Below, one piece after another: positions 43,729-52,768 of a DNA stretch of 64,000 nucleotides. A program made the position numbers and the translations under genes. The DNA is from Fervidicoccus fontis Kam940 (GTDB lineage: Archaea; Thermoproteota; Thermoprotei_A; Sulfolobales; Fervidicoccaceae). The first letter of the stretch is position 1. Each line of letters starts with the position of its first letter. The notes under the pieces were generated by a model. That model was given only the letters and a program-made list of their open reading frames with translations, was not told where the DNA came from and ran no database searches. The DNA lies in the NCBI RefSeq assembly GCF_000258425.1, contig NC_017461.1, positions 806,001 through 870,000 of the forward strand. The letters run 5' to 3'.

Positions 43729-44295
43729 ATGCCTAATGCAAAGCAACTAGCAGTTATCATAATTGGAATTGCTTTCATATCACTAATGGTATTTGCAATA
43801 GTTGTACCCATATTTTCAGGTTTCGGGATACAACCCATAGTAAATTCTGAAGGAGTATACGTATATTATCATAATAAATGGATAAAAGAAAATACTAATA
43901 ACACAGCATGGTTTCCAAAAGACAATGGAACCTATTTGATATATCTAAGGAATCTAAATTGTCCTGCGTGCCAAAATTTTGATCCTGTTTGGTCTGAATA
44001 TATGACAAATTATTTACTTAGCAAGAATCCATACAATATTACACCAGTTGAAATTGTTTGTACATATTTTTCTAGTAGCTGCACAGATCCGTCAGCTAAA
44101 GCAACATTCAGCTTTTATGAACAACTTTTAGGAAATTACTTCGGCACTCCATATTTAGTGCTTATTTCCAATTTATCTTTTATTTATTACAACTTTCCAC
44201 CGATAAATAACACAGGCTATTTTGATGCTTCCTTATTAAATCAAACAATATCAACGGTCCTTTATAATTATCTTAATAAAAATGGAACTTCATAA
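43729..44295 (+). CDS. Membrane-anchored thioredoxin-like protein
   Basis: About 188 residues. An N-terminal hydrophobic anchor (LAVIIIGIAFISLMVFAIVVPIF) is followed by an extracytoplasmic domain with a CxxC motif in YLRNLNCPACQNFDPVW and a later conserved-looking FGTPYLVLISN, in which the cis-proline position expected of thioredoxin folds (TP) is visible. Two further cysteines occur in VEIVCTYFSSSCTD. It probably handles disulfides of exported proteins. Several N-glycosylation sequons are present. ATG 43729 follows gtggg. It is 20 bases upstream of tpiA. Confidence 0.82.
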   Translation: MPNAKQLAVIIIGIAFISLMVFAIVVPIFSGFGIQPIVNSEGVYVYYHNKWIKENTNNTAWFPKDNGTYLIYLRNLNCPACQNFDPVWSEYMTNYLLSKNPYNITPVEIVCTYFSSSCTDPSAKATFSFYEQLLGNYFGTPYLVLISNLSFIYYNFPPINNTGYFDASLLNQTISTVLYNYLNKNGTS

Positions 44296-44315
44296 AACTT
44301 GAAAAGTGATGTTTA

Positions 44316-45011
44316 ATGTTGCCAGCTAATAAACCTATATTTGTCATTAATTATAAGGCATATGAAACGAGCTATGGACATCAAGCTTTATTAATTGCAA
44401 AAGCATCTGAAAAAGCGGAGTTAGAATTTAGTATAAAAACGATAATAGCGGTTCCCTTTACTGAAATATGGAGAATTTCTAAAGAAGTGTCAATAGATGT
44501 TATCGCTCAGCACGTTGATCCAATAATACCTGGTCAAGGAACAGGCTTTATAACAGCAGAAATGATCGCTGGTTCAGGGGGGAAAGGATCAATTCTTAAT
44601 CACAGTGAACATAAGCTGAAAATTTTTGAAATCGAAAAAGGAATAGAAAGGCTTAAGCTAAATAACTTATACAGTATAGTTTGTGCAGAGACTCCAAGAT
44701 CTTCGCTTGCAGTTGCAAACCTCGGTGCAGATATCGTTGCAATGGAACCACCAGATCTTATAGGAACAGGAGTAAGCGTTTCAAAATCTAAACCTGAACT
44801 AGTTACTAAAACGGTTGAAAAAATACGAAATTCTGGTTTTAAAAAAATTCCAATTCTTGTTGGTGCTGGTATAGTTGATAAAGAGGACGCAAGAAAAGCC
44901 ATTAAGCTAGGTGCTGATGGAATTCTTGTTTCAAGCATAATAATGAAATCAAAAGAACCAGAAAAAAAGATATTTGAGCTTGCTGAAGGATTAAATAGTT
45001 TAAACAAATAA
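44316..45011 (+). CDS. tpiA: Triosephosphate isomerase
   Basis: A 231-residue archaeal-type enzyme interconverting dihydroxyacetone phosphate and glyceraldehyde 3-phosphate. The catalytic lysine (FVINYKAYE), histidine (SILNHSEHK) and glutamate (IVCAETPRS) are present, with the loop EPPDLIGTG and the phosphate-binding VGAGIV and GADGILVSS. The short length is normal for archaea. The ATG lies 20 bases after the thioredoxin-like gene. Confidence 0.97.
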   Translation: MLPANKPIFVINYKAYETSYGHQALLIAKASEKAELEFSIKTIIAVPFTEIWRISKEVSIDVIAQHVDPIIPGQGTGFITAEMIAGSGGKGSILNHSEHKLKIFEIEKGIERLKLNNLYSIVCAETPRSSLAVANLGADIVAMEPPDLIGTGVSVSKSKPELVTKTVEKIRNSGFKKIPILVGAGIVDKEDARKAIKLGADGILVSSIIMKSKEPEKKIFELAEGLNSLNK

Positions 45012-45037
45012 GTATTCAAAATTTTTATTTTTTAAAT

Positions 45038-46429
45038 TTACCAGCCTCTCAAATATTTCAGTATTTCATCTGAAACTTTGCCATTTAATACATCTTTTAT
45101 TGATTCTTCTATTATTTCGATACCCTTGTCTAATTCATTTATATCTATATTAAGCGGTGGCGCGATTCTTAAAACGTTTCCGTATTTGCCAAAAGTTATT
45201 AAGATTAGACCTTTTTCCCAAGCTCTCCAACAAATTTTTAAAGCTAAACTTTTATCTGGCTCTTTTAATTTAGTATTTTTCACGATATCGATTCCTATCA
45301 TCAATCCTTTGCCTCTGATATCGCCTATTATAGAAAATTTTTCGCTCATTTCTCTAAATCTTTTTATAGCATAATTGCCTAATTCATAAGCTTTTTTGAT
45401 TAATCCCTCTTTTTTAATTGTTTCTATTGTAGCAATTGCAGCGCTTGCATTTATTGCATGACCTGTATGAGTAAATACAAGCAACGGAGGAGGAATGCTA
45501 TCTATTATTTCTTTTTTACCGATAACAGCAGAAATGGGCATACCCCCGCCTAAAGCTTTCGCACTAATAAGTATGTCAGGTTCAATGTTATAGTGCTCTA
45601 TTGCCCACCATTTTCCAGTTCTTCCCATACCACTCTGAACTTCCTCATCGATAAGTAAGATATTATAATTTTGCGCAAGTTTTCTAAGTCCTTCTATAAA
45701 GCCTTTTGGCGGTACGATTACTCCTGCATCGCCTTGTATAGGTTCAAAAATTACGGCACTAACATCTTCATTTACATTTTTTATTTTTTTCTCAATGTTT
45801 TCAAGTGCAATATTTGAAAGCTCTAAAGGATCTTCATAACCGTCAATATTCCACGGATTTCTATAAGGATCGGGATATTCGACAAATAAAACGTCCTTTG
45901 AAGGGAAAACTGTATCTTTAAGCTGAGGATCGATTATACCAGTTGCAGAAAGCGCTCCGTAAGTTGTTCCGTGATATGAACCGTAAAAAGATATTATGCC
46001 TTTTTTCTTTTTGTATGCCCTTGCAACTTTTAATGCAATATCAACAGAATCTGAACCTGAGAATCCGAAGGCTACTTTCTTTTCAAAAGATCCTGGCGTT
46101 ATTTCAATAAGATATTTAGCTAGCTTAACAGGGTTTTCTTCATAAAAATATGCTATCGTATAATTTAAAACCTTTTCAGTTTGTTCTTTAATAGCATTAA
46201 CTACATTTGGATGTCTATGGCCAATATTATATACCGCCGCACTGGTTAAGAAATCGATATATTCATTTCCGTCTGCATCCCATACTTTTGAGCCTTCTGT
46301 TTTAGTAATAGCAATAGGGAAATACTTTAAAGCTGAAGCTGAGGAAATATATTCTTCATCAAGTTTTACGATTTCTAAATTTTTTTCTATCTTTTTAGAA
46401 GTAAATTTTAAAATATCATCCCACTTCAT
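45038..46429 (-). CDS. Class III PLP enzyme (aminotransferase or racemase fold), paralog of 25049-26389
   Basis: About 463 residues with the same layout as the 25 kb paralog: [80 protein letters not shown] and the PLP lysine in [15 protein letters not shown]. Candidate activities are omega-amino-acid or ornithine aminotransferase, or racemase. ATG 46429 has ggtggg upstream; the frame extends to GTG 46438. It is 26 bases downstream of the diaminopentanoate-dehydrogenase-like gene and probably in one operon with it and the M19 dipeptidase. Composition is uniformly AT-rich, unlike its paralog. Confidence 0.92.
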   Translation of the reverse strand: MKWDDILKFTSKKIEKNLEIVKLDEEYISSASALKYFPIAITKTEGSKVWDADGNEYIDFLTSAAVYNIGHRHPNVVNAIKEQTEKVLNYTIAYFYEENPVKLAKYLIEITPGSFEKKVAFGFSGSDSVDIALKVARAYKKKKGIISFYGSYHGTTYGALSATGIIDPQLKDTVFPSKDVLFVEYPDPYRNPWNIDGYEDPLELSNIALENIEKKIKNVNEDVSAVIFEPIQGDAGVIVPPKGFIEGLRKLAQNYNILLIDEEVQSGMGRTGKWWAIEHYNIEPDILISAKALGGGMPISAVIGKKEIIDSIPPPLLVFTHTGHAINASAAIATIETIKKEGLIKKAYELGNYAIKRFREMSEKFSIIGDIRGKGLMIGIDIVKNTKLKEPDKSLALKICWRAWEKGLILITFGKYGNVLRIAPPLNIDINELDKGIEIIEESIKDVLNGKVSDEILKYLRGW

Positions 46430-46455
46430 TTTTCCCACCTATCAACGTTTTTAAA

Positions 46456-47454
46456 TTAAAATTTTGACATATCAAATTTAGTTCCAAAAGGAAGCAATTC
46501 AGTCATAAGGTGAAGTCCCGGAGGCATATATAGGATTTTTTCAGCAACATTCAGAAGCATTGAAACAGTACCAAGATCTCCAGGAGTACCTGTACTCTTC
46601 CATGTGATATTATAATCCTTACCTTCTATGCTTATTTCTTCAAATTCAGGTGCTCCAACATAAGCTTGGAAATCTATTCTAACAATATCTTTATCATTAA
46701 GGTACCCTACTCCATAACCTCTCATTCCCTTATTCATTCCTTTCTTAACTTTTATGCCATTTTGTTCTATATCGTCTTCTGCTAATATGAGTTCAGAACT
46801 CTCTTCAACCTTTGAGAGATTTACCCCACCTGATAGTGCAACAAGGTATACAGATTCAGCATATCCAACATGCCCAGAGATTTCTTTTTTCATCAGCTTT
46901 TCTAGTACAACTTCAGGAGGCTCACCAACTCCGATCTTTTTCCTAAAAGACTCTCGCCTCTTTGATGCATCTAAACTCCTTATAGCTTTGATCTTTTTTA
47001 CGAGAGAAACAGATGATGAAAGAGTAGCTACCAAAGTATCAAATATAAATCCAGGATTTATTCCAGTACCTATTATAGGAATCATATAAGAGCTGGCAAG
47101 CTTATCGAGCTTTAATGCTAAAATTGGGTATCTATAATAGGGGAAAGATAAGGTTTCGCAGGAAGATACTATAGGCAGTCCTAGCTTAATTATGTTAGCA
47201 AGCTGCTCAAATACTGAATCTAAAAAGGATCCTGTTGTATGTATAATAACATCAGAATTTTCTAAAATATTTAAATTATTGGTTACTTTTGCTCCTATTT
47301 TTTCTTTTCCAACAATCTCCCCAATGTCTTTATCTAAAATTTCTTTATTCACGTCTACAGCCCCAGAAATTTCATATCCTCTTTCTAATGCTACGTTGGC
47401 AACTAGCTTTCCTATTGCTCCAAATCCATATATGCCTAATTTAATACGGATCAC
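46456..47454 (-). CDS. 2,4-diaminopentanoate dehydrogenase-like NAD(P) oxidoreductase
   Basis: A 332-residue enzyme with an N-terminal Rossmann fold (KLGIYGFGAIGKLVANVALERGYEI) and the segments VSSCETLSFPYYRYPILALKLD, IIGTGINPGFIFDTL and RSLDASKRRESFRKKIG, which are typical of the Ord-type amine dehydrogenases known from clostridial ornithine fermentation. It belongs to the dihydrodipicolinate-reductase-like superfamily. Whether the substrate here is 2,4-diaminopentanoate is an inference. The GTG start is one base after the M19 dipeptidase stop, so translation is coupled; the class III PLP enzyme follows. Confidence 0.82.
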   Translation of the reverse strand: MIRIKLGIYGFGAIGKLVANVALERGYEISGAVDVNKEILDKDIGEIVGKEKIGAKVTNNLNILENSDVIIHTTGSFLDSVFEQLANIIKLGLPIVSSCETLSFPYYRYPILALKLDKLASSYMIPIIGTGINPGFIFDTLVATLSSSVSLVKKIKAIRSLDASKRRESFRKKIGVGEPPEVVLEKLMKKEISGHVGYAESVYLVALSGGVNLSKVEESSELILAEDDIEQNGIKVKKGMNKGMRGYGVGYLNDKDIVRIDFQAYVGAPEFEEISIEGKDYNITWKSTGTPGDLGTVSMLLNVAEKILYMPPGLHLMTELLPFGTKFDMSKF

Positions 47455-47455
47455 C

Positions 47456-48493
47456 TCATACGAAGTTGTTTCTCATTAGTCTAAGAGAGTTCTCATATGC
47501 TACTTTTCTTACGTCACTATCATTCATGCCTTTCTCTGCAAGCTTTTCAAGAAGATTAGGCAATTTATCTACAGATTCAAGTCCTTCTGGAGAGGGAAGT
47601 CCCATCAGTCCTAGAAAGTCAGTACCTATAGCTATGTTTTCTGCTCCATAATTTTCATACACATACATAACATGGTCAACCAGCTCATCAAGAGTAGGTC
47701 TCGGTCTGTTTGAAATTAATGGACCAATTACCGAAAAACCCAAAATTCCCCCGTTTTTATGAAGCAGTTCTAGCAATTCATCATCGACGTTTCTGCTTCT
47801 ATCAATCAGCTTTCTCACATTTGCGTGACTTATCATTACAGGTCTCTTGCTTATTTCAATAGCTTCTACAGAAGTTTTCTTGCTTGCATGTGCCAAATCA
47901 ACAATTATTCCTAATCTATTGGCCATCTTTACGAGTTCTTCTCCCATCTCACTTAAACCTGTATCTTTTTTTGCTCCGCACCCCGTTCCATATTTATTTA
48001 CGTAGTTCCAAGTTATTCCTATGCTTCTCAGTCCGATTTTCTTTAATAAGACGAGGTCGTAGGGCTCATCAAGAGCCTCAGCCCCCTCAAGATGAAGAAC
48101 GAAGCAAAGTCTTTCTTCCTTTATACAACTCTCGACATCTTCCACCCTCTCAACTATTTTTATTTTGTACGCATCTGATAGCTTATAGTATATAGAAACA
48201 TGCTCCCATAAAAGCGCCTGTGGGACTCTGTATCCTGTTGCTGGAAGCCATTTTCCATATATCTTTTCCAGTTCCTTAGATTCTTCCGGCCTAAAAGTTT
48301 CTATTCCAGGAAAGATTGCAGAGAAGACACACCTCACTTTTCCCCTTTTATACTTTGGTATATCCGCCTCCCTTCCAGGAATGTCCTCTCCAAAGTTACC
48401 ATAAGGAGCTCCTCCCTCACCAGGATATAGAAAATATGAGGAGACGTCCTCATGGTGATCAATAATTGGTAAGCTTTCAAAAAGATTTCCCAT
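47456..48493 (-). CDS. M19 membrane dipeptidase-like (renal dipeptidase family)
   Basis: About 345 residues of the amidohydrolase-fold M19 family. Metal-site motifs are PIIDHHEDVS near the start, LHLEGAEAL, the histidines in IIVDLAHASKK and PVMISHANVR, and AIGTDFLGLMG. The enzymes hydrolyse dipeptides, commonly tolerating a D-residue at the C-terminal side. There is no signal peptide, so it would act in the cytoplasm. ATG 48493 is preferred because ggtgg precedes it. First gene of the M19-dehydrogenase-PLP enzyme operon. Confidence 0.92.
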   Translation of the reverse strand: MGNLFESLPIIDHHEDVSSYFLYPGEGGAPYGNFGEDIPGREADIPKYKRGKVRCVFSAIFPGIETFRPEESKELEKIYGKWLPATGYRVPQALLWEHVSIYYKLSDAYKIKIVERVEDVESCIKEERLCFVLHLEGAEALDEPYDLVLLKKIGLRSIGITWNYVNKYGTGCGAKKDTGLSEMGEELVKMANRLGIIVDLAHASKKTSVEAIEISKRPVMISHANVRKLIDRSRNVDDELLELLHKNGGILGFSVIGPLISNRPRPTLDELVDHVMYVYENYGAENIAIGTDFLGLMGLPSPEGLESVDKLPNLLEKLAEKGMNDSDVRKVAYENSLRLMRNNFV

Positions 48494-48565
48494 TTTTCCA
48501 CCCAATTAGAAGTTTATTAAATTATTATGTAAAATAAAAAAATAAAAAATTTTTGAACGATGTTT

Positions 48566-50026
48566 TTATTTGGTCTCTGTTTTTGCCTCCTTCTTTCCAT
48601 AAATTACATCGTAGTATTCTCCAAGCAAATTCCTTGCCACAGTCTCAATGCCGAGTTTATTCATCCTTCTCTTTGCAAACGGATAGATTATCATTCCGAG
48701 AACTATCCATAGTATCAGGATCATATATTCATATGGCCAGACGAGGCTGAGAGAGGTCCCAGGTATTATTGAAACTAGTATCACCGTTAAAGTTATACCC
48801 GATCCAAGGATCCCAACAAGATACCCAGCTGGAACCTTGAAATACCTAGGTATGTTTGGATACTTTCTTCTTGTCAATATCATTGACAATGTTGACAACA
48901 ACCAACACGTTCCAAGCCCAACTCCGCTGATATCCAGGAACCATATGAGCCCTTGCTCACCTAAACTTCCAAATATTATTGAAATTATTGTAACAAATAT
49001 CAAAGCAATGGTTGGAGTTCCGTATTTTGGATGTATTCTTTCGAATTGGCTCGGAAATAGGCCTTCTCTAGCCAATGCAAAGACCATCCTAGAAGTTGTC
49101 ATGACTGTTGGTATCCATGAAGTAACGAGTCCCAAAAATGACGCGAGCCATGCAATTAGTCCAAGCCATATAGAATACCTTGACATAAGCTCTATAGTCC
49201 CTCTGTGCGCAATTGCATAGGATTGCTGCCATGGGACAAATAAGCTTCCTGCAAACATCATTGTCATGTAGAAGGCTCCAGCGACAAGAACGCTTCCTGC
49301 AATTACCAATCCAAACGTTCTAGGCTTGATTTTTATCTCTTCTGCAAGCGCAGGCAGTCCTTCGAACCCGCTTAGATAACCTATTGATATGAGCCCAAAC
49401 CTGAGTCCCAAACCTAACGGATTTTCGCCCTGCGGAAATGGCGATGGATTGGCGAAGTTTGATATCGATCCTTTAAATAACGCTGTGATTAATATTGTTG
49501 CCCCTGCGAGCAACAACATTATAAACATAATGAGCTGAGCTTGACCGGTCAACGAGACACTTCTATAGTTTAATATTAAAATAAGAATGGCGCTAGTTAT
49601 ACCTAAAAGCAGTGCGGGCAAGTATACAGGCACTCCTGCAATTGAATATATTGGGATCGTATAAAGTGATGGCAACCACCAACTTAAGAGCAAGCTAATA
49701 CCTATAACGTAAAATGCCGCGCCTGCGAGGACAGAGGAAAGAATGAACATCCATCCAACAAAAAATGATCCCAAAGGACCAAGTGTTGGGAAAACGAATG
49801 CTACTTCTCCTCCAGCTTTTGGAATTGTGGATCCCATTTCAGCATATGCTAAAGCAACCAGAAATGCCATTAAGGTTCCTATAGCATATCCAAGTATTAC
49901 TCCTCCAGGACCATATATCGAATAGAACCTTGTATTCATATAGGCCCAGCTTGTACCAATAATTCCGGCAGCGCCAAGTGCTAGCAACTGAGGCCAAGAT
50001 AATACTCTTTTTAATGACACAAACAT
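48566..50026 (-). CDS. APC-family amino-acid permease
   Basis: A 486-residue transporter with about 12 hydrophobic segments. GAAGIIGTSWAYMNTRFYSIYGPGG marks helix 1, AYAEMGSTIPKAGGEVAFVFPTLG helix 3, and SIGYLSGFEGLPALAEEIKIKPR the substrate-gating helix 6, so it belongs to the APC superfamily. ATG 50026 has ggtggt just upstream. It is 61 bases upstream of the M19 operon in the same direction and may feed it; the other permease of this kind in the window is at 22.6 kb. Confidence 0.92.
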   Translation of the reverse strand: MFVSLKRVLSWPQLLALGAAGIIGTSWAYMNTRFYSIYGPGGVILGYAIGTLMAFLVALAYAEMGSTIPKAGGEVAFVFPTLGPLGSFFVGWMFILSSVLAGAAFYVIGISLLLSWWLPSLYTIPIYSIAGVPVYLPALLLGITSAILILILNYRSVSLTGQAQLIMFIMLLLAGATILITALFKGSISNFANPSPFPQGENPLGLGLRFGLISIGYLSGFEGLPALAEEIKIKPRTFGLVIAGSVLVAGAFYMTMMFAGSLFVPWQQSYAIAHRGTIELMSRYSIWLGLIAWLASFLGLVTSWIPTVMTTSRMVFALAREGLFPSQFERIHPKYGTPTIALIFVTIISIIFGSLGEQGLIWFLDISGVGLGTCWLLSTLSMILTRRKYPNIPRYFKVPAGYLVGILGSGITLTVILVSIIPGTSLSLVWPYEYMILILWIVLGMIIYPFAKRRMNKLGIETVARNLLGEYYDVIYGKKEAKTETK

Positions 50027-50259
50027 ACCACCACTTAGTTTTTTAATTAATAACTATAAAATAAAAAATATTGATATTTAAAGTTATTTGTTGTAAAAGA
50101 CAAAAAACATAATAAGAGGAGTATATATGATCTTATTTTTTATAATGTTAAATTAATTTTATATAAGATTAACTGAAAATTTTGATAATAGAAAGATAAG
50201 AGAAAAATCATGGGGAAGAATTTTTAATTCTTTTTAATAAAAATATAAAAGGTGGAAAA

Positions 50260-51102
50260 ATGAAAAAAGCTTTTCTCTCTGTAGATCTTGAGGGTTTGCC
50301 CTTTATAGTGAACAGGGGACAGCTTTCAACCGGAAACCCCCTCTGGGAGGAGGGGAGGAGGATAGCGAGCGAGTTAACATACGCCGCTGTGAAAGCGATC
50401 CATGATGAGGGATTCGATGAGGTGATTGTAGCAGATTCTCATGCTGATATGATAAACATATACTATGAGAGGCTTCCTAAATATGCATATTTAGTTAGAG
50501 GCTATCCGAGACCTAGGTCAATGATAACTGGAGCTGAAGGTTGCAGCGCGGCATTCTTCTTAGGATATCACGCAGGTGTAGGGACGAAAGATGCAACATA
50601 CGATCATTCATTCAGTAGTGCAACTATTAAGGAATTGAGATTGAACAGCGAAAAAACAAGTGAATTTATCTTCAATACACTGGCATTAGGAGAAATAGGG
50701 ATTCCTGTAATATTTGTAGCAGGAGATGAGGCTTTGAGGGAGGATGTGGAGAAGTTCGCTCCGTGGGCCGTGTTCGTTCCTTTAAAGAAGTCCTATGGCA
50801 GGTACTCATCTATAAGCCCATCTATTGAAAAGCTCAATGAGGATCTAGCTCAAGGAGTTAAGGAAGCTGTGAGGAGGATGAGCAATGGTGAGGCAAATGT
50901 TGCATCTATAGATAAACCAGTAAATGTAAAAATCGACTTTTTATACTCTGGATATGCTGAGGTTGCCGAATATCTACCATTTGTGAAAAGAGTTAGTGCG
51001 ACAGCCATAGAGTATATATCAAATAGTGTACTCGAAGCTTACAATATTATGGAACTTTTAACTATAGTAGCGTCAGCAGTTAAAGTAATGACAGGGCAAT
51101 AA
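50260..51102 (+). CDS. DppA-like D-aminopeptidase (M55)
   Basis: A 280-residue zinc peptidase. Known DppA zinc ligands can be read: D9 and E11 (SVDLEG), H61 (VADSHADM) and H104 (FFLGYHAG), with the nucleophilic histidine H116 (ATYDHSFS) and an acidic ligand near residues 131-135. DppA from bacteria removes N-terminal D-amino acids from peptides; homologs also occur in archaea. ggtgg precedes the ATG. Base composition is patchy: about 50-58% GC at 50281-50400 (hand-counted sample) against about 38% just after. Its neighbours handle amino acids. Confidence 0.92.
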   Translation: MKKAFLSVDLEGLPFIVNRGQLSTGNPLWEEGRRIASELTYAAVKAIHDEGFDEVIVADSHADMINIYYERLPKYAYLVRGYPRPRSMITGAEGCSAAFFLGYHAGVGTKDATYDHSFSSATIKELRLNSEKTSEFIFNTLALGEIGIPVIFVAGDEALREDVEKFAPWAVFVPLKKSYGRYSSISPSIEKLNEDLAQGVKEAVRRMSNGEANVASIDKPVNVKIDFLYSGYAEVAEYLPFVKRVSATAIEYISNSVLEAYNIMELLTIVASAVKVMTGQ

Positions 51103-51414
51103 GAAAAGATTATCTAATTCAATAAAATTTTTTATGAAAAAAAGCTTTAGCATGTTCTGATCCTTAGCATCAGCGTTCTGTTTCAGATTTCCATAAAGGT
51201 TTATAAGAGTTTATATTTTGTTTCTGACCTCCTCCTCGCCCTAAAGGGCGAGGGTTTCAGTTGTAACCATTCGCTTTAGCGGAGGGAGTTGGAGCGTAAA
51301 GCTCAATTGAACGCTGGAAGCCTCGCTCCCAAAGAACGGAGTAGCTCACATAAAAATACCACGTTATTTTTTTAAATTCTAAAACAAGAAAAAATTTAAA
51401 TTTTTAAAGAAAAA
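51103..51414. other. Intergenic region with a well-preserved TnpB-tail mini-element
   Basis: 312 bases between convergent dppA and arginine deiminase genes. The element at 51224-51360 accounts for about half; the rest is AT-rich without visible features. Confidence 0.6.
51224..51266 (-). repeat. IS605-type right end with TnpB tail (best tail frame)
   Basis: On the minus strand an open frame runs from about 51352 through FFGSEASSVQLSF and LQLPPLKRMV to TTETLAL-stop, the stop lying in the perfect hairpin cgccctaaagggcg, followed by gaggaggaggtcag. This is the longest surviving tail frame, about 37 codons. The 51268-51360 part aligns with the element at 3058-3130. Confidence 0.7.
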
Positions 51415-52716
51415 TTAGCCTCTTCTTAATGAGCAGGTCATGCAATGTGCCCCGCCGTATCCTCCAGTAAGGTTTGTTAAGTCCACAGTATATACATCTA
51501 TTCCGTTTTTGTACATCTCTTTTTTATGTGGGAAAAATTGCCCCTCATTTTTGAGATGCTCATAATCTTTTTTTGCCTGCTCTAGAAGCTTGCCATATCT
51601 TTCTGGATTTAATCTTGCGCTTGCCTCCAAATTTGCGAGGGTTCTCTTCACTATCCTTTCAGTCTCTATTGCGAGAATAGTTCCATCCTTTATCGTTAGG
51701 AAGTTTGAAGCATATGACATTTGCTCAAGTGTAGTTATATTAATGATCTCAAAGCCTTTTTCCTTTATGTAATCATATAAATTGAGATTTCTTTCTTCTT
51801 CTTTTCTGTAATTGCCTTCTGATTCTTTTATGTAAACATCAATCTTTGCCCTTTTCAACAAAGTATCGCATCCAATTACAACATTGCTTGAAGGTACATT
51901 AAAGTAAGTGTCTAAGTGCATGTTAATCATAGGATCAGTTTGGTCTCCAGGAATAAGTGGATGGGCAGGCTGATGTACAACTGCCACTTCGTCAAAGCTT
52001 ACTCCGTGCTTTAGAATTTGCTCTATTCCTTCTTGGTTAGTTCTGTCTCCAGTTCCAATAAGCGCAAAGTCTTTCATAGGTATAAAGTCCCCACCTTCAA
52101 AAGTTCCAGGCTCTTTTATTTCATGAACTATTTCTTCTCCCATCAGTTTCCACAAGAACTTAGTTACCTGGGTTTCCCTTCGCCTTTGAGGCTTAGACAT
52201 TCTGGAAAGTATTATTCCTTTATCAGTAACTGCTTGTTGATCCCGCATAAAGTAGAGATTTCCAAGCGGTTCCCTTACTGTTACATTGTAATAGATCGCC
52301 CTCTCTCCCCTCCCTCTTTCAAGCGTTACCTTCGGGCTTAGCAATATAAGGTTGAAGAAGAACTCTGAGTCATATATATCTTTATATCTAGAAAACTCGT
52401 CCTTCGCCATTTTTACGTCTTCTTCGTCTCCTCTAAATTCTACCCTTTCTTCTGCCATCTTTACAAGCTCTTCTTTCACTTTAGAACTTCTTTCAGCTTC
52501 TTGAAGGATGAAGTCCTTCAAACGAATTACATCTACCCTAAATTCGTGCATTAAAATATGCTCCAATCTTTCATGTTCTCTCAAGGCCTCGTTTTGACTG
52601 AAGGCTCTATCATAAAGAGAAGCATATGGTTCAATAAGGGAGAAGAACATCTCTATTCCTGGTCTATGCATTACTACCTTTTTCAAAGGATCCCATTCTG
52701 CTTTAATACCCACCAT
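51415..52716 (-). CDS. arcA: Arginine deiminase
   Basis: A 433-residue guanidino-group-modifying enzyme converting arginine to citrulline and ammonia. The substrate and catalytic segments are present: LGNLYFMRDQQAV, TFEGGDFI, INMHLDTYF (histidine and aspartate) and the nucleophilic cysteine in YGGAHCMTCSLRRG at the C-terminus. Length and order match true deiminases, not agmatine deiminase or the amidinotransferases. It lies 52 bases after the ornithine carbamoyltransferase gene in the same direction. The pathway is uncommon among crenarchaea as far as I know. Confidence 0.95.
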   Translation of the reverse strand: MVGIKAEWDPLKKVVMHRPGIEMFFSLIEPYASLYDRAFSQNEALREHERLEHILMHEFRVDVIRLKDFILQEAERSSKVKEELVKMAEERVEFRGDEEDVKMAKDEFSRYKDIYDSEFFFNLILLSPKVTLERGRGERAIYYNVTVREPLGNLYFMRDQQAVTDKGIILSRMSKPQRRRETQVTKFLWKLMGEEIVHEIKEPGTFEGGDFIPMKDFALIGTGDRTNQEGIEQILKHGVSFDEVAVVHQPAHPLIPGDQTDPMINMHLDTYFNVPSSNVVIGCDTLLKRAKIDVYIKESEGNYRKEEERNLNLYDYIKEKGFEIINITTLEQMSYASNFLTIKDGTILAIETERIVKRTLANLEASARLNPERYGKLLEQAKKDYEHLKNEGQFFPHKKEMYKNGIDVYTVDLTNLTGGYGGAHCMTCSLRRG

Positions 52717-52768
52717 AAAAATCCGCCCTAATAGAGCAAATATCAGCTACGAAAAGGTCAAAAAAGGT

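Noticed and set aside
47884-48195. Plus-strand ORF opposite the M19 dipeptidase
   Set aside because: It is contained in the well-supported dipeptidase gene and shows no domain.
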